NCBI GenBank assembly: GCA_900554265.1
Contig: USGZ01000120.1
Span: 1 to 5,963 of the forward strand
From: an uncultured Porphyromonadaceae bacterium
Lineage (GTDB): Bacteria > Bacteroidota > Bacteroidia > Bacteroidales > Muribaculaceae
DNA: 5,963 bases
Direction: 5' to 3'
Of this stretch, positions 5,949 through 5,963 are shown one piece after another. How positions within the stretch are numbered: position 1 is the stretch's first letter; the number at the start of each line of letters is the position of its first letter. The position numbers and the translations under genes were made by a program. Under the pieces are notes generated by a model. That model had not been told where the DNA came from and did no database searches. It saw only the letters and a list, made by a program, of their open reading frames with translations.

Positions 5949-5963
5949 AAAAAACACCCCGCG
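5949..5963 (+). terminator. Possible left arm of a terminator, cut by the window edge
   Basis: Twelve bases after the CoA-transferase stop there is an A-rich run followed by CACCCCGCG, ending at the last base. An A-run leading into a C/G-rich block is the usual left half of an intrinsic terminator, here possibly bidirectional. The right arm and T-run would lie outside the window, so this is only suggestive. Confidence 0.25.

Noticed and set aside
5358..5957. Long minus-strand open frames opposite the CoA-transferase (also 4443-4964)
   Set aside because: They are shadows caused by strong C-ending codon bias; the translations are Val/Gly/Asp-rich without motifs.
1..5963. Mobile element, CRISPR array, defence system, toxin-antitoxin pair or riboswitch
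   Set aside because: There are no transposase or phage genes, no regularly spaced repeats, no paired small genes of toxin-antitoxin form, and all gaps between genes are 100 bases or less without complex folds.

Overview
The window looks like a piece of a GC-rich Bacteroidales chromosome, for example Alistipes- or Muribaculaceae-like. This is inferred from the promoters, which fit the Bacteroidetes -33 TTTG / -7 TAnnTTTG pattern, from A-rich leaders without a clear Shine-Dalgarno, and from protein families typical of that order. I cannot name a species. There is no sign of a phage, insertion sequence, CRISPR array or tRNA/rRNA gene. The gene content is mainly housekeeping.

Layout: the left two thirds (1-3969) hold three genes on the minus strand, in transcription order miaB (tRNA 2-methylthiolation, 3969-2608), a DUF389 membrane protein (2507-1146) and uvrA (nucleotide excision repair, from 1051 and cut by the left edge after 350 codons). 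uvrA has its own recognisable promoter in the 94-base gap before it. The DUF389 gene has no recognisable promoter and may be read through from miaB, although a strong GC-rich hairpin lies immediately after the miaB stop.

The right third (4028-5936) is on the plus strand. It holds a small membrane-anchored, Pro/Ala-rich protein of unknown function (119 aa, GTG start), then a class I CoA-transferase of the succinyl-CoA:acetate/propionate type, which fits succinate/propionate/acetate fermentation. The 64-base gap between them is A-rich and has no terminator-like structure, so they may be co-transcribed. A weak promoter-like element is also present there.

The most interesting structure is the 58-base divergent control region between miaB and the small gene. 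A palindrome (TTTTGCGCAAAA, 4004-4015) places two -7 boxes (TAnnTTTG on each strand) in mirror image within 18 bases. One element could therefore start transcription in both directions, or force the two genes to compete for RNA polymerase. Variants of the same symmetric TTTG...CAAA core also occur in front of uvrA and the CoA-transferase. I found no clear evidence of a wholly new multi-gene system.
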